Origin: Pseudomonas zanjanensis | GTDB taxonomy: Bacteria; Pseudomonadota; Gammaproteobacteria; Pseudomonadales; Pseudomonadaceae | Direction of reading: 5' to 3' | DNA length: 64,000 bases | Assembly: GCF_014268745.2 (NCBI RefSeq) | Contig: NZ_JABWRB020000005.1 | Span: forward strand, 148,705 to 212,704 | Shown: piece after piece, positions 1 through 7,464 of the stretch | Position numbering within the stretch: the first letter of the stretch is position 1 | How the letters are laid out: every line of letters starts with the position of its first letter | The notes under the pieces: model-generated | Seen by the model: only the letters and a program-made list of their open reading frames with translations | What the model was told of the DNA's origin: nothing | The model's database searches: none | Program-made: the position numbers and the translations under genes

Positions 1-80
1 CAACATCCCGGCAAAATCCTACAAGCCTCAGCGCCTCCGTCCGATTGCGCCGCCATGTCCAGGTTCCTAAGCTCGCTCGA

Positions 81-300
81 TGCTGAACATTCAGCACCGG
101 GTTTGGCGACCCGAGCAGCTTAAGGCGCACACTATCCGACGGCGGACTTCCTTTCCGCCACATCGAGTCATGGCGGTTGTGCGTGGGAGACCCTCGGGTC
201 TGCCGGGTTCCTTTTGCTCCGGTTCGCCAACCCGCGCACAACTGCCACCCAATCGTTTGGCGACGATTGATGGCAGCCCTTAAGCAAAAGGAGCTGTTCA
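81..300 (+). ncRNA. structured 5' leader (copy 1), candidate translational switch
   Basis: This leader precedes the BRO-N gene. Visible elements are: hairpin 81-96 (TGCTGA/TCAGCA); hairpin A 98-113 (CGGGT/ACCCG, loop TTGGCG); hairpin 141-159 (GGCGGA/TCCGCC); a 17-bp core stem of 171-187 with 231-247; inside it hairpin 188-201 (AGACC/GGTCT) and a central segment 206-230; and hairpin B 250-269 (CAATCGT/ACGATTG, again loop TTGGCG). Central bases 225-230 (CGCCAA) complement both TTGGCG loops, and 206-218 complement 283-295, which contains the Shine-Dalgarno AAGGAG. The core is shared with the leader at 63590-63823. I infer an RNA that can hide or expose the ribosome-binding site. I cannot name an RNA family for it. 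Confidence 0.6.
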
Positions 301-828
301 ATGAATCACGATGACGCTTATCTGATCCCCCACGTCTTCATCCGTCACAAGCTGCACCTCCATGCCCTGCTACTGCAAAACCAACCCTGGTTCAGCGCTC
401 GCGATCTGGGCCGGTTCCTTCGGCTTTTTCTTGATGACCGAGCGCTACGCAAACTCGATCCTGACCAATACCAAAATTTACAAATGCTTATTCACGGCAC
501 TATCGAGAACGTACTGCTGATCAGCGAATCCGGTATCTATGCGTTACTGATCTATCACTATTGCCCCGAATATCGTGGCCTGCGGGAATGGCTCACTCAC
601 GACGTAGTCCCAACCCTTAGAGACGCGCAACAGTTAGCCCCAGCCGAACGCCCAATTCTGAGCGTGCTGAACTGGCCAGATATGTCTTTGAATTTACTGC
701 ACTGGAATAACCAGCCTTGGATTCGGTTGCAGGATGTTCCGCAATTGCTGCCGTATGAGGAGCAACCACGAAATGCGGTTAATCCGCCATGGTGGAAGCG
801 TGCTTCGCGCGCGCTGCAGTTTTTTTAG
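301..828 (+). CDS. BRO-N domain (phage antirepressor-like) protein
   Basis: This 175-residue protein resembles the small stand-alone BRO-N proteins common in Pseudomonas genomes. BRO-N is a DNA-binding domain found in phage antirepressors and baculovirus BRO proteins. Residues about 14-105 hold the domain, with the characteristic NQPWFSARDLGRFL stretch and a later SESGIYALLIYHY stretch. A second, degenerate copy lies near residues 125-150 (NNQPWIRLQDVPQLL), suggesting an internal duplication. The ATG at 301 follows AAGGAG at 288-293 with good spacing. That ribosome-binding site is complementary to a segment of the leader upstream, so expression is probably controlled at translation. GC content is lower than in the housekeeping genes. 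Its target and function here are unknown. Confidence 0.75.
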   Translation: MNHDDAYLIPHVFIRHKLHLHALLLQNQPWFSARDLGRFLRLFLDDRALRKLDPDQYQNLQMLIHGTIENVLLISESGIYALLIYHYCPEYRGLREWLTHDVVPTLRDAQQLAPAERPILSVLNWPDMSLNLLHWNNQPWIRLQDVPQLLPYEEQPRNAVNPPWWKRASRALQFF

Positions 829-1175
829 TTTGGTCAATGATGATCATGAAACCCTTCGATTTGGTGGAGTTCCATTGGGTTACCGAGGTCCTTCACCGAT
901 CCAGGCTCGCTCCTACAAGGAGAAGCTCCCGCAGCTGATTACCTCGGCGATCCTGCATCTCTTACGATTCAGCGACGCCAAGAGTCCAGAGGAAACCAAA
1001 TGAGCCTCCAGAAATACAAACCAAATCGGGATAAAGAGCTATACCACGATAAATGCCTCAGCCTAGCGTCGCCCAGGCTCCGCGCGTATTACATCGCTGG
1101 TTGCCAAACTGCTTGCATCTGATATCAATGTGCAACGATCAAACCTCAACGCGCGCATACCTCACAGGGACCGTT
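829..1175 (+). other. gap before avcD: possible small ORF remnants and candidate site of an AvcI-like RNA
   Basis: About 350 bases separate the BRO-N gene from the deaminase start. Short open frames are present: 837-938 (33 codons, beginning MMIMKPFDLVEFHWV), a different frame open to 1003, and 1000-1122 (40 codons), which overlaps the previous stop as ATGA and follows a GAGGA motif at 987-991. None is recognisable. They could be a frameshifted remnant of one small gene. In the Vibrio and E. coli AvcID systems the gene for the inhibitory RNA AvcI lies next to avcD, so this gap is where such an RNA would be expected. I see no decisive structure for it. Confidence 0.3.
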
Positions 1176-2738
1176 ATGGCAGCACCAGACTTCCGCCTCA
1201 TAGCCTCAGCGAACAGTGACCAAAGCGGTCATTTCGACGACATCGGCGCAATAGGAAAGACAATCACTCCAGAGATAGTCATCGCCCTATGTGGACCGAT
1301 GGGAACACCCTTGCACGATGTTGCACAGACTTTCCAAGACTTACTGCTCGGCAATGATTACAGCTACGAAAAAGTTAACATCATCCGACTGAGTGACGAG
1401 ATTCGTAAGCAGAAAGCACTGACCGGCGAAAAATCAATTCTTAAGCTGATTGAGGCGGGAAATGAGCTTCGTGCTGAGTATGGCAACGAAATCCTGGCTC
1501 GCTTTGCAATTAGACGGATCACCTTGGAGCGCGAGGAAGCCCAGCAAGCATCGGAAAAAAATCTCGAGCCCGATTTATTTGAAGATGCAGAATCATCGGT
1601 CGTCCCTAAGGTGACCGTTCGCTACTGTCACATCATCGACTCAATCAAACATATCGATGAGTTGAAGCTGTTGCGGTCTATCTACGGAGATATGCTCCAT
1701 GTAGTGGGGGTGTACTCACCCATTGAGATGCGCATTGCCAGGCTTGAACGCTCCAAAGGTCCCGGCGATCACATCCACGATCTGATCGACAGGGACTCTG
1801 GCGAGGAAATAGATCACGGTCAGCGAGTCGAAGACACGTTTCCCCAAGCTGACTTTTTCCTGCGCGTGGAAAAGACCACAGACACACATCGTAAAGGGCG
1901 GGTAAAACGCTTTCTCGACCTCATGTTGGGGACGGTGATTGCGACCCCAACCCTGAATGAACGGGCCATGTACACGGCATTCTCAGCTGCACGGAATTCA
2001 GCGTGCCTTTCGCGACAGGTCGGCGCCGCTATCACCAGTGCTGATGGGGAGATCCTAGCCACCGGATGGAACGACGTACCCAAAGCTTTCGGTGGGCTCT
2101 ATCAGACAGAAACATACGGTAGCTCACCCGATGAAGACCGGCGCTGCTGGAACCTTGAGGGCGGCTTTTGCTCCAACGACCAAGAAAAAAGAGTCATTTC
2201 CAATGCGATAGTCGATCTCTTGACCAGTGAAGGCCTCATCGAAGAGGCCAAACGAGATCAGGTCTACCAAGTCATCCGCAAGAAGTCGCAGTTGAAGAGC
2301 TTGATTGAGTTTTCGCGTGCTGTGCACGCTGAAATGCATGCATTGTTAAGTGCTGGCGGTACTGATGGAGGGAAGATCCGGGGCGGGAAGCTATTCGTCA
2401 CCACCTATCCCTGCCACTCTTGTGCTCGGCACATTGTTGCTGCAGGAGTCCGGGAGGTTTACTTCTTGGAACCCTACAGAAAGAGCCTTGCTACCAAGCT
2501 TCATGAGGATGCTATAACTGAAAATGAAAACGAGACAGATAAGGTCAGAGTGATGCCCTTTGACGGTGTGGCTCCCTCACGATTCCTGCGCTTTTTCTCC
2601 GCTCACCCCAAAGGCCGGAAAAACGCCGAAGGAAATATGCATACCAGGGAAGCCCATCCCGTCGCCTTCGTTACAATAGAAGCCATTCCGACCCTTGAAT
2701 CTCTCATCGTACAGGGACTATCCTCCCGCGGCATTTAA
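1176..2738 (+). CDS. avcD: anti-phage dCTP/dCMP deaminase, AvcD family
   Basis: The 520-residue protein has two parts: an N-terminal P-loop/nucleotide-kinase-like domain (about 30-260) and a C-terminal cytidine/deoxycytidylate deaminase domain (about 280-500). The deaminase signature is clear: HAE at residues 384-386 (zinc ligand His384, catalytic Glu386) and PCHSC with Cys413 and Cys416. This layout matches the AvcD family, which depletes cytosine deoxynucleotides during phage infection and is held in check by the RNA AvcI. I chose the ATG at 1176 because AGGGA sits 5 bases upstream and the resulting length fits the family; the frame is open further up to 1053. The N-terminal loop reads GPMGTPLH and lacks the usual GK[ST], so nucleotide binding there is uncertain. 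Codon use is less GC-rich than in neighbours, consistent with an acquired defence gene. Confidence 0.85.
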   Translation: MAAPDFRLIASANSDQSGHFDDIGAIGKTITPEIVIALCGPMGTPLHDVAQTFQDLLLGNDYSYEKVNIIRLSDEIRKQKALTGEKSILKLIEAGNELRAEYGNEILARFAIRRITLEREEAQQASEKNLEPDLFEDAESSVVPKVTVRYCHIIDSIKHIDELKLLRSIYGDMLHVVGVYSPIEMRIARLERSKGPGDHIHDLIDRDSGEEIDHGQRVEDTFPQADFFLRVEKTTDTHRKGRVKRFLDLMLGTVIATPTLNERAMYTAFSAARNSACLSRQVGAAITSADGEILATGWNDVPKAFGGLYQTETYGSSPDEDRRCWNLEGGFCSNDQEKRVISNAIVDLLTSEGLIEEAKRDQVYQVIRKKSQLKSLIEFSRAVHAEMHALLSAGGTDGGKIRGGKLFVTTYPCHSCARHIVAAGVREVYFLEPYRKSLATKLHEDAITENENETDKVRVMPFDGVAPSRFLRFFSAHPKGRKNAEGNMHTREAHPVAFVTIEAIPTLESLIVQGLSSRGI

Positions 2739-2776
2739 GGTCATCTGGTGAGCTGCTAGCAGCAGTGGAGAATTTT

Positions 2777-3010
2777 ATGAAGAACGTTGACGAGTCTGGT
2801 AAACCAGAAGTCGGAATACAGTTGGCGTTCACCTTTGATTCCTTCGATTCCAAGGACCAGTCGTACCTGCCGGTACCGGCGTTCATTGAATCTGCGAAAG
2901 TGTTCCGCCTCACTGAGAACAAGGTGATAGCGTTTCCCAAGCAGCGGATTTCCTCCGCTGAAGCAGGTTTAATCGCAAGGATCTTGCACAGAACCAAACA
3001 TTTCGTCTGA
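2777..3010 (+). CDS. small hypothetical protein downstream of avcD
   Basis: This is a 77-residue protein beginning MKNVDESGKPEVGIQLAF. I recognise no domain, signal peptide or membrane segment. The ATG at 2777 is preceded by GGAG at 2767-2770 with 6-base spacing; an in-frame GTG at 2765 is less likely because it would overlap that site. It follows avcD by 38 bases in the same orientation and could be co-transcribed with it. The sequence is mixed in charge and ends with a basic stretch (RILHRTKH). A role in the defence module is possible by position only. Confidence 0.5.
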   Translation: MKNVDESGKPEVGIQLAFTFDSFDSKDQSYLPVPAFIESAKVFRLTENKVIAFPKQRISSAEAGLIARILHRTKHFV

Positions 3011-3115
3011 GACTCTTATTGCTTTTACCTGTGACTCAAGCGCGGCGCTCGACCCGCTCCCCGGTTATCCTCCGCGCCTGTAACACTTTCGTGTCCTAGG
3101 CCTTGATCTGACAGC

Positions 3116-4387
3116 TTAACCATCCGCCGCCCGCTGAGACGGGGCCAGTGCCAGCGGCAGCTCCAGGATAAACAGCGCGCCGCAGCCCGGCCCGGCGCTC
3201 TGCACGGTCAGATCGCCGCCCATTTCGTGCGCAGCCAGGATGCAGCTGTGCAGGCCAAAACCATGGCCGTCGACACGCGTGGTGAAACCGTGCTCGAACA
3301 CCCGCGCCAGATTGTCCTGCGCGATTCCCTCACCGTTGTCCTCGATCTCGACCCGCACGCGCCCCTCGTCAACGATCTTCAGGCGCAGGACGATCTGCGG
3401 CGGCCGGTTCGTACCCGCGTCCAGCGCCTGCTTGGCGTTGTTGATCAGATTGACCAGGATCTGCAGCACTCGGTGCTTATCCAACGGCATTTGCGGGGTA
3501 TCGCTGAATTCCTTGATCAGCGTGATGTGGTGGCGGGCCAGGGACACATCGCAAATGCGCACCACATCCTCGACCAACTCTCGCAGCGAGCCCGGCTCCA
3601 AGACACTGGCATTACCGGCGTAGGACTGCTGGGTGGCGACGATTTCCTTGATGTGGTCGATTCGACGGGTCAATTGCGCCAGCTCGGCGATCATGCCTTG
3701 CTGCTCGACGGCCAGCGCGTCGGCCAGCTTGTCGAGATAGTCGGGTAGCGCGCGCCCTTTCGGATCAGTGCTGATGAAGTCGCCGAGATCATCGGGATGG
3801 TCCTTCATCAACTGGGCGACCTTGGCCACCGCAGGCCCCTTGGAGGTGTGCACCTTATCGTAGAGGACCTGGGCTGACACATTCACGCTGTTGAGCACAT
3901 TGCCCACGTTGTGCAGCACATTGGTGGCGATCTCCGCCATGCCGGCCCGGCGCGCAGTGGTCACCAGTTCGGCCTGCGCCTCGCGCAATTCGTCGTTGAC
4001 CTTGGCCAGTTGCTGCGGGCTGGGGATCTTCAGGGCCGCCGGCACCAACCGCACCAGCAGGATGGCGGTAATCACCGAGGCGATCGCAGTGATCACCTTG
4101 ACCAGCGCCGACAGCCAGTAATAGGGCTGCCAGATGGTCAGGATCTCCATCACATGACTGGTCCCGCAGGCCAGGATAAACACGCCGAAAGCCGCCAGCA
4201 TCCAATCGAACGGCACATCCTTGCGCTTGTGGATGAAGTACAGGAGGGTGAAGGGAATGGTGACGTAGGACAGGGTGATCAAGCCGTCGGCGATCACATT
4301 GGTCCACAGCAAATCCGGACGCCACATGTAGCAATGCCCGTGAGGCATGAAGCGCTTGTCGGTTAACAGAGCCAGCAGATCGTTCAT
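3116..4387 (-). CDS. histidine kinase with ethylene-receptor-like membrane domain
   Basis: The 423-residue sensor kinase has three N-terminal membrane helices (about residues 25-115), a short coiled stretch (about 125-150), then a histidine kinase core. The membrane part aligns by eye with the plant ETR1 / Synechocystis ethylene-binding domain: Asp34 and Tyr41 keep ETR1 D25-Y32 spacing, and CGTSH (Cys74, His78) matches the copper-ligand pair C65/H69. The kinase has the H-box LHNVGNVLNS (His159), an N-box NLINNAKQ, DNGEGI and GFGLHSC. There is no receiver or HAMP domain. The ATG at 4387 is favoured over GTG 4393 because GAGGAA at 4397-4402 is then well spaced. No response regulator is adjacent. 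Ethylene or copper sensing is inferred from residues, not shown. Confidence 0.8.
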   Translation of the reverse strand: MNDLLALLTDKRFMPHGHCYMWRPDLLWTNVIADGLITLSYVTIPFTLLYFIHKRKDVPFDWMLAAFGVFILACGTSHVMEILTIWQPYYWLSALVKVITAIASVITAILLVRLVPAALKIPSPQQLAKVNDELREAQAELVTTARRAGMAEIATNVLHNVGNVLNSVNVSAQVLYDKVHTSKGPAVAKVAQLMKDHPDDLGDFISTDPKGRALPDYLDKLADALAVEQQGMIAELAQLTRRIDHIKEIVATQQSYAGNASVLEPGSLRELVEDVVRICDVSLARHHITLIKEFSDTPQMPLDKHRVLQILVNLINNAKQALDAGTNRPPQIVLRLKIVDEGRVRVEIEDNGEGIAQDNLARVFEHGFTTRVDGHGFGLHSCILAAHEMGGDLTVQSAGPGCGALFILELPLALAPSQRAADG

Positions 4388-4639
4388 GGCCACTTCCTCG
4401 CTGTGCCGTTGATACCGCCAAGTGCCGACTGGGCAAAATCGAGTCTAGCAGAGGGCGGCGGCCGGATATTTTGCGGCGGCACCGGTTGGACGATAGGGTG
4501 TTGGTCGTCCTTCGGCTGTCACTTACCCTCGAAACATCCTGCCAAATTTCTCCCCTCAATTACTGCGCCCAAGTTCATCCCCACGACTAATCTTCAAGAG
4601 CCGCAGGACGCGGCGCCCCATTCACTCAAGGAACGATTC

Positions 4640-6133
4640 ATGTCGCTTGCCATTGTCCATAGCCGCGCCCAGGTAGGGGTCGAGGCGCCTGCCGTTACCG
4701 TTGAAGTCCACCTGGCCAATGGCTTGCCGTCGCTGACGATGGTTGGCCTGCCGGAAGCGGCGGTCAAGGAAAGCAAGGATCGGGTGCGCAGCGCGATCAT
4801 CAACTCGGGGCTGAATTTTCCGGCGCGGCGCATCACCCTGAACCTGGCGCCGGCGGACCTGCCAAAAGACGGCGGCCGCTTCGACCTGGCCATCGCCTTG
4901 GGGATCCTCTCGGCCAGCGTGCAGGTGCCGACCCTGACCTTGGACGACGTGGAATGCCTCGGCGAACTGGCCTTGTCTGGCGCAGTGCGCCCAGTGCGCG
5001 GGGTATTGCCCGCGGCGCTGGCGGCGCGCAAGGCCGGGCGCATGCTGGTGGTGCCACGGGCCAATGCCGAGGAAGCCTGCTTGGCCTCGGGGCTGAAGGT
5101 GATCGCCGTGGACCATCTGCTGGAAGCGGTGGCGCACTTCAACGGTCACACTCCGGTCGAGCCGTTCGTTTCCAATGGGCTGCTTTCGGCCAGCAAACCC
5201 TACCCCGACCTGAATGAAGTACAAGGCCAGGCCGCGGCCAAGCGGGCGTTGCTGATTGCTGCCGCAGGGGCTCACAACCTGCTGTTCAGCGGGCCACCGG
5301 GCACCGGCAAGACCTTGCTGGCGAGCCGTTTGCCCGGGCTGTTGCCACCACTGGCCGAGAGCGAAGCCCTGGAGGTCGCAGCCATTCAGTCGGTGGCCAG
5401 TTGCGTGCCGTTGAGCCATTGGCCGCAACGTCCGTTTCGCCAGCCACACCACTCGGCTTCCGGCCCGGCGCTGGTCGGTGGCGGGTCAAAACCGCAGCCA
5501 GGGGAGATCACCCTCGCCCACCATGGCGTGCTGTTTCTGGATGAATTGCCGGAATTCGACCGCAAGGTGTTGGAGGTCTTGAGAGAACCGCTGGAGTCCG
5601 GGCACATCGTGGTGTCTCGCGCCCGTGACCGGGTGCGCTTCCCGGCGCGCTTCCAGTTGGTGGCGGCGATGAATCCCTGCCCCTGTGGATATCTTGGCGA
5701 ACCCAGTGGCCGCTGTGCCTGTACACCGGACATGGTGCAGCGCTACCGCAACAAACTCTCCGGCCCGCTGCTGGACCGCATCGACCTGCACCTGACCGTC
5801 GCCCGGGAAGCCACGGCCTTGAACCCCAAGCGCGAACCCGGGGACGATACGGCCACGGTCGCCGAGCGCGTCGCCGAAGCCCGGGAGCGCCAGCAGGAAC
5901 GCCAGGGCTGCGCCAATGCCTTCCTCGATCTGCCGGGATTGCGCCGGCATTGCAAGTTATCCACAACCGACGAAACCTGGCTGGAAACTGCCTGCGAGCG
6001 GCTGACGCTGTCGCTGCGCGCCGCCCATCGCTTGCTCAAGGTCGCCCGGACATTGGCGGACCTGGAGCAAGCGGGGAGCATTCGCCGCGAGCACCTGGCC
6101 GAAGCGTTGCAGTACCGGCCGGCTACGGCTTGA
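4640..6133 (+). CDS. comM: YifB/ComM family Mg-chelatase-like AAA+ ATPase
   Basis: This 497-residue protein is a full-length YifB/ComM homologue. ComM is a hexameric DNA helicase that promotes branch migration during natural transformation. The N-terminal ChlI-type domain (about 1-190) begins MSLAIVHSRAQVGVEAP. The AAA+ core has Walker A GPPGTGKT near residue 220, Walker B LFLDELPEF, and the Mg-chelatase C-terminal domain with the NPCPCGYLG cysteine motif. The ATG at 4640 follows AAGGAAC and matches the family N-terminus; the frame stays open well upstream but that extension has no family resemblance. It is the first gene of the conserved backbone, downstream of the accessory stretch. Confidence 0.95.
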   Translation: MSLAIVHSRAQVGVEAPAVTVEVHLANGLPSLTMVGLPEAAVKESKDRVRSAIINSGLNFPARRITLNLAPADLPKDGGRFDLAIALGILSASVQVPTLTLDDVECLGELALSGAVRPVRGVLPAALAARKAGRMLVVPRANAEEACLASGLKVIAVDHLLEAVAHFNGHTPVEPFVSNGLLSASKPYPDLNEVQGQAAAKRALLIAAAGAHNLLFSGPPGTGKTLLASRLPGLLPPLAESEALEVAAIQSVASCVPLSHWPQRPFRQPHHSASGPALVGGGSKPQPGEITLAHHGVLFLDELPEFDRKVLEVLREPLESGHIVVSRARDRVRFPARFQLVAAMNPCPCGYLGEPSGRCACTPDMVQRYRNKLSGPLLDRIDLHLTVAREATALNPKREPGDDTATVAERVAEARERQQERQGCANAFLDLPGLRRHCKLSTTDETWLETACERLTLSLRAAHRLLKVARTLADLEQAGSIRREHLAEALQYRPATA

Positions 6134-6139
6134 ACCGCT

Positions 6140-7354
6140 TTATGGCTTGCTCAGGTCCACCAACGGTGTTTGCCGAACCTCGGTTTTTTGACCGTTCTGG
6201 ATCGTATCGATGCGCTTGAGCGCCTTATCCACAGCGCCCTTGTCTGCCAACAGGCTGTAGTGGATCTGGAATTGCTTGTGCTCTTTCGGCGCGATGGTGG
6301 GCACCAGGCCCAAGGGGCGCTGATACCGGCGGTTATAGGAAAAACTGGTGCCTGGCTCCAGCCCGGTCACGTAGCCCTGGCCTTGGGTATCCGTGTTTTT
6401 CCACAGGGAGAACACGGGCAGCGTGCTGGTATTGAAGCCCACCGACACCCCGAGACTGCCGGCCTTGTTGTGCAACACCGTGAGGGTGTCGCCCTTGGCG
6501 TCGGCGTAGGGCACGACGTTATAAACGGTTTCGTCGTAATCCTTGGTCGGGCCCCGGTAGGTTTGCCAGTCGGCCAAGTCGCCCTTGGCCTTATCGTTGA
6601 ACGGCGAGACCTGCTTGACCGGTGCCGCGAAACGAGCGCCCTGCTCCAGGAAAGGCGTGCTGAAATTGCTGTGGTAGAGCGCTTGGTATTCCTTCGGGTA
6701 ATCGCCGTTGTTGGTCAGCGTGTCGTTGAGCGCGAACGTCACGCTGCCGGGCTCGGTGACCAGTTCGGTCTGCACCGAGAAATCGACCTTCTTGAATGCC
6801 TGCTCCTTCAACTCGCCCCGCAGGGTAATGGCGTAGGGCGGTTTCTCATCGATGTGCAAGGTGACTTTGTTAGCCGGAATATTCGCGGCGCGACCGTGCA
6901 GGGTCAGCAGCTCGCCATTGTCCATGCCGGGATGGCCGACCCATTCGTAGCCGCAGCGGGTGACCAGCTCGTTGAAGCCTTCAAGCCAACCCAACCCGCC
7001 TCGGCCGTTGAGCTCGATGAACGCCGGGTTGACCACTTCCTTGACGGGCGAATCCCATCCCATGCGCACGTCGCCAACCGATGCCTGCAGCACATTCATG
7101 CCACGGGTCGGGACCACTGAAAGCTTCAGGGTGCCGTTGTCGATGTCGACCACGCTGACACCCTCCTGCCGACCACCGTGCAGGGTGCGCAGCGTCACGG
7201 AAAAGGGTTTGTCGGTCTTCACGCCGAGTTGCTGGCTGGTGATTTGCCAGGGTTGGGCGGCTTTATCGGTATCCAGCAGGACGTAATCCCAAGCCATCGC
7301 ATGGGAAGCAGCGCCCAAGGCGCCAAGGGTAACGAGCAGTTTGAGCGGAGTCAT
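6140..7354 (-). CDS. secreted DUF4432 (aldose-1-epimerase-like) protein
   Basis: The roughly 404-residue protein starts with a signal peptide (MTPLKLLVTLGALGAASHAMA, cleavage near AMA-WD), so it should be periplasmic. The rest resembles the DUF4432 family, which has a galactose-mutarotase-like beta-sandwich fold; supporting stretches are SVVPTRGMNVLQA, GRGGLGWLEGFNELV and TGLEPGTSFSYNR. A sugar-binding or epimerase role is inferred from fold only. The ATG at 7354 has AAGG 8 bases upstream; an in-frame GTG at 7360 would sit too close to it. It converges with comM, with only 6 bases between stop codons. Confidence 0.8.
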   Translation of the reverse strand: MTPLKLLVTLGALGAASHAMAWDYVLLDTDKAAQPWQITSQQLGVKTDKPFSVTLRTLHGGRQEGVSVVDIDNGTLKLSVVPTRGMNVLQASVGDVRMGWDSPVKEVVNPAFIELNGRGGLGWLEGFNELVTRCGYEWVGHPGMDNGELLTLHGRAANIPANKVTLHIDEKPPYAITLRGELKEQAFKKVDFSVQTELVTEPGSVTFALNDTLTNNGDYPKEYQALYHSNFSTPFLEQGARFAAPVKQVSPFNDKAKGDLADWQTYRGPTKDYDETVYNVVPYADAKGDTLTVLHNKAGSLGVSVGFNTSTLPVFSLWKNTDTQGQGYVTGLEPGTSFSYNRRYQRPLGLVPTIAPKEHKQFQIHYSLLADKGAVDKALKRIDTIQNGQKTEVRQTPLVDLSKP

Positions 7355-7464
7355 GGTCACGACCTTTTATTGGAGTTGTGCGGTTTTTATAGACTTGAAG
7401 AAACGTTTCAGCAAGCTTAAAAACAGCAATTTCCTTAAAAAGCACAGCGACAACACCAGCAGTT

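Noticed and set aside
80..283. 67-codon frame through the first leader
   Set aside because: The reading frame is not kept between the two leader copies in the 5' half of the core, while base pairing is, so the conservation is at RNA level.
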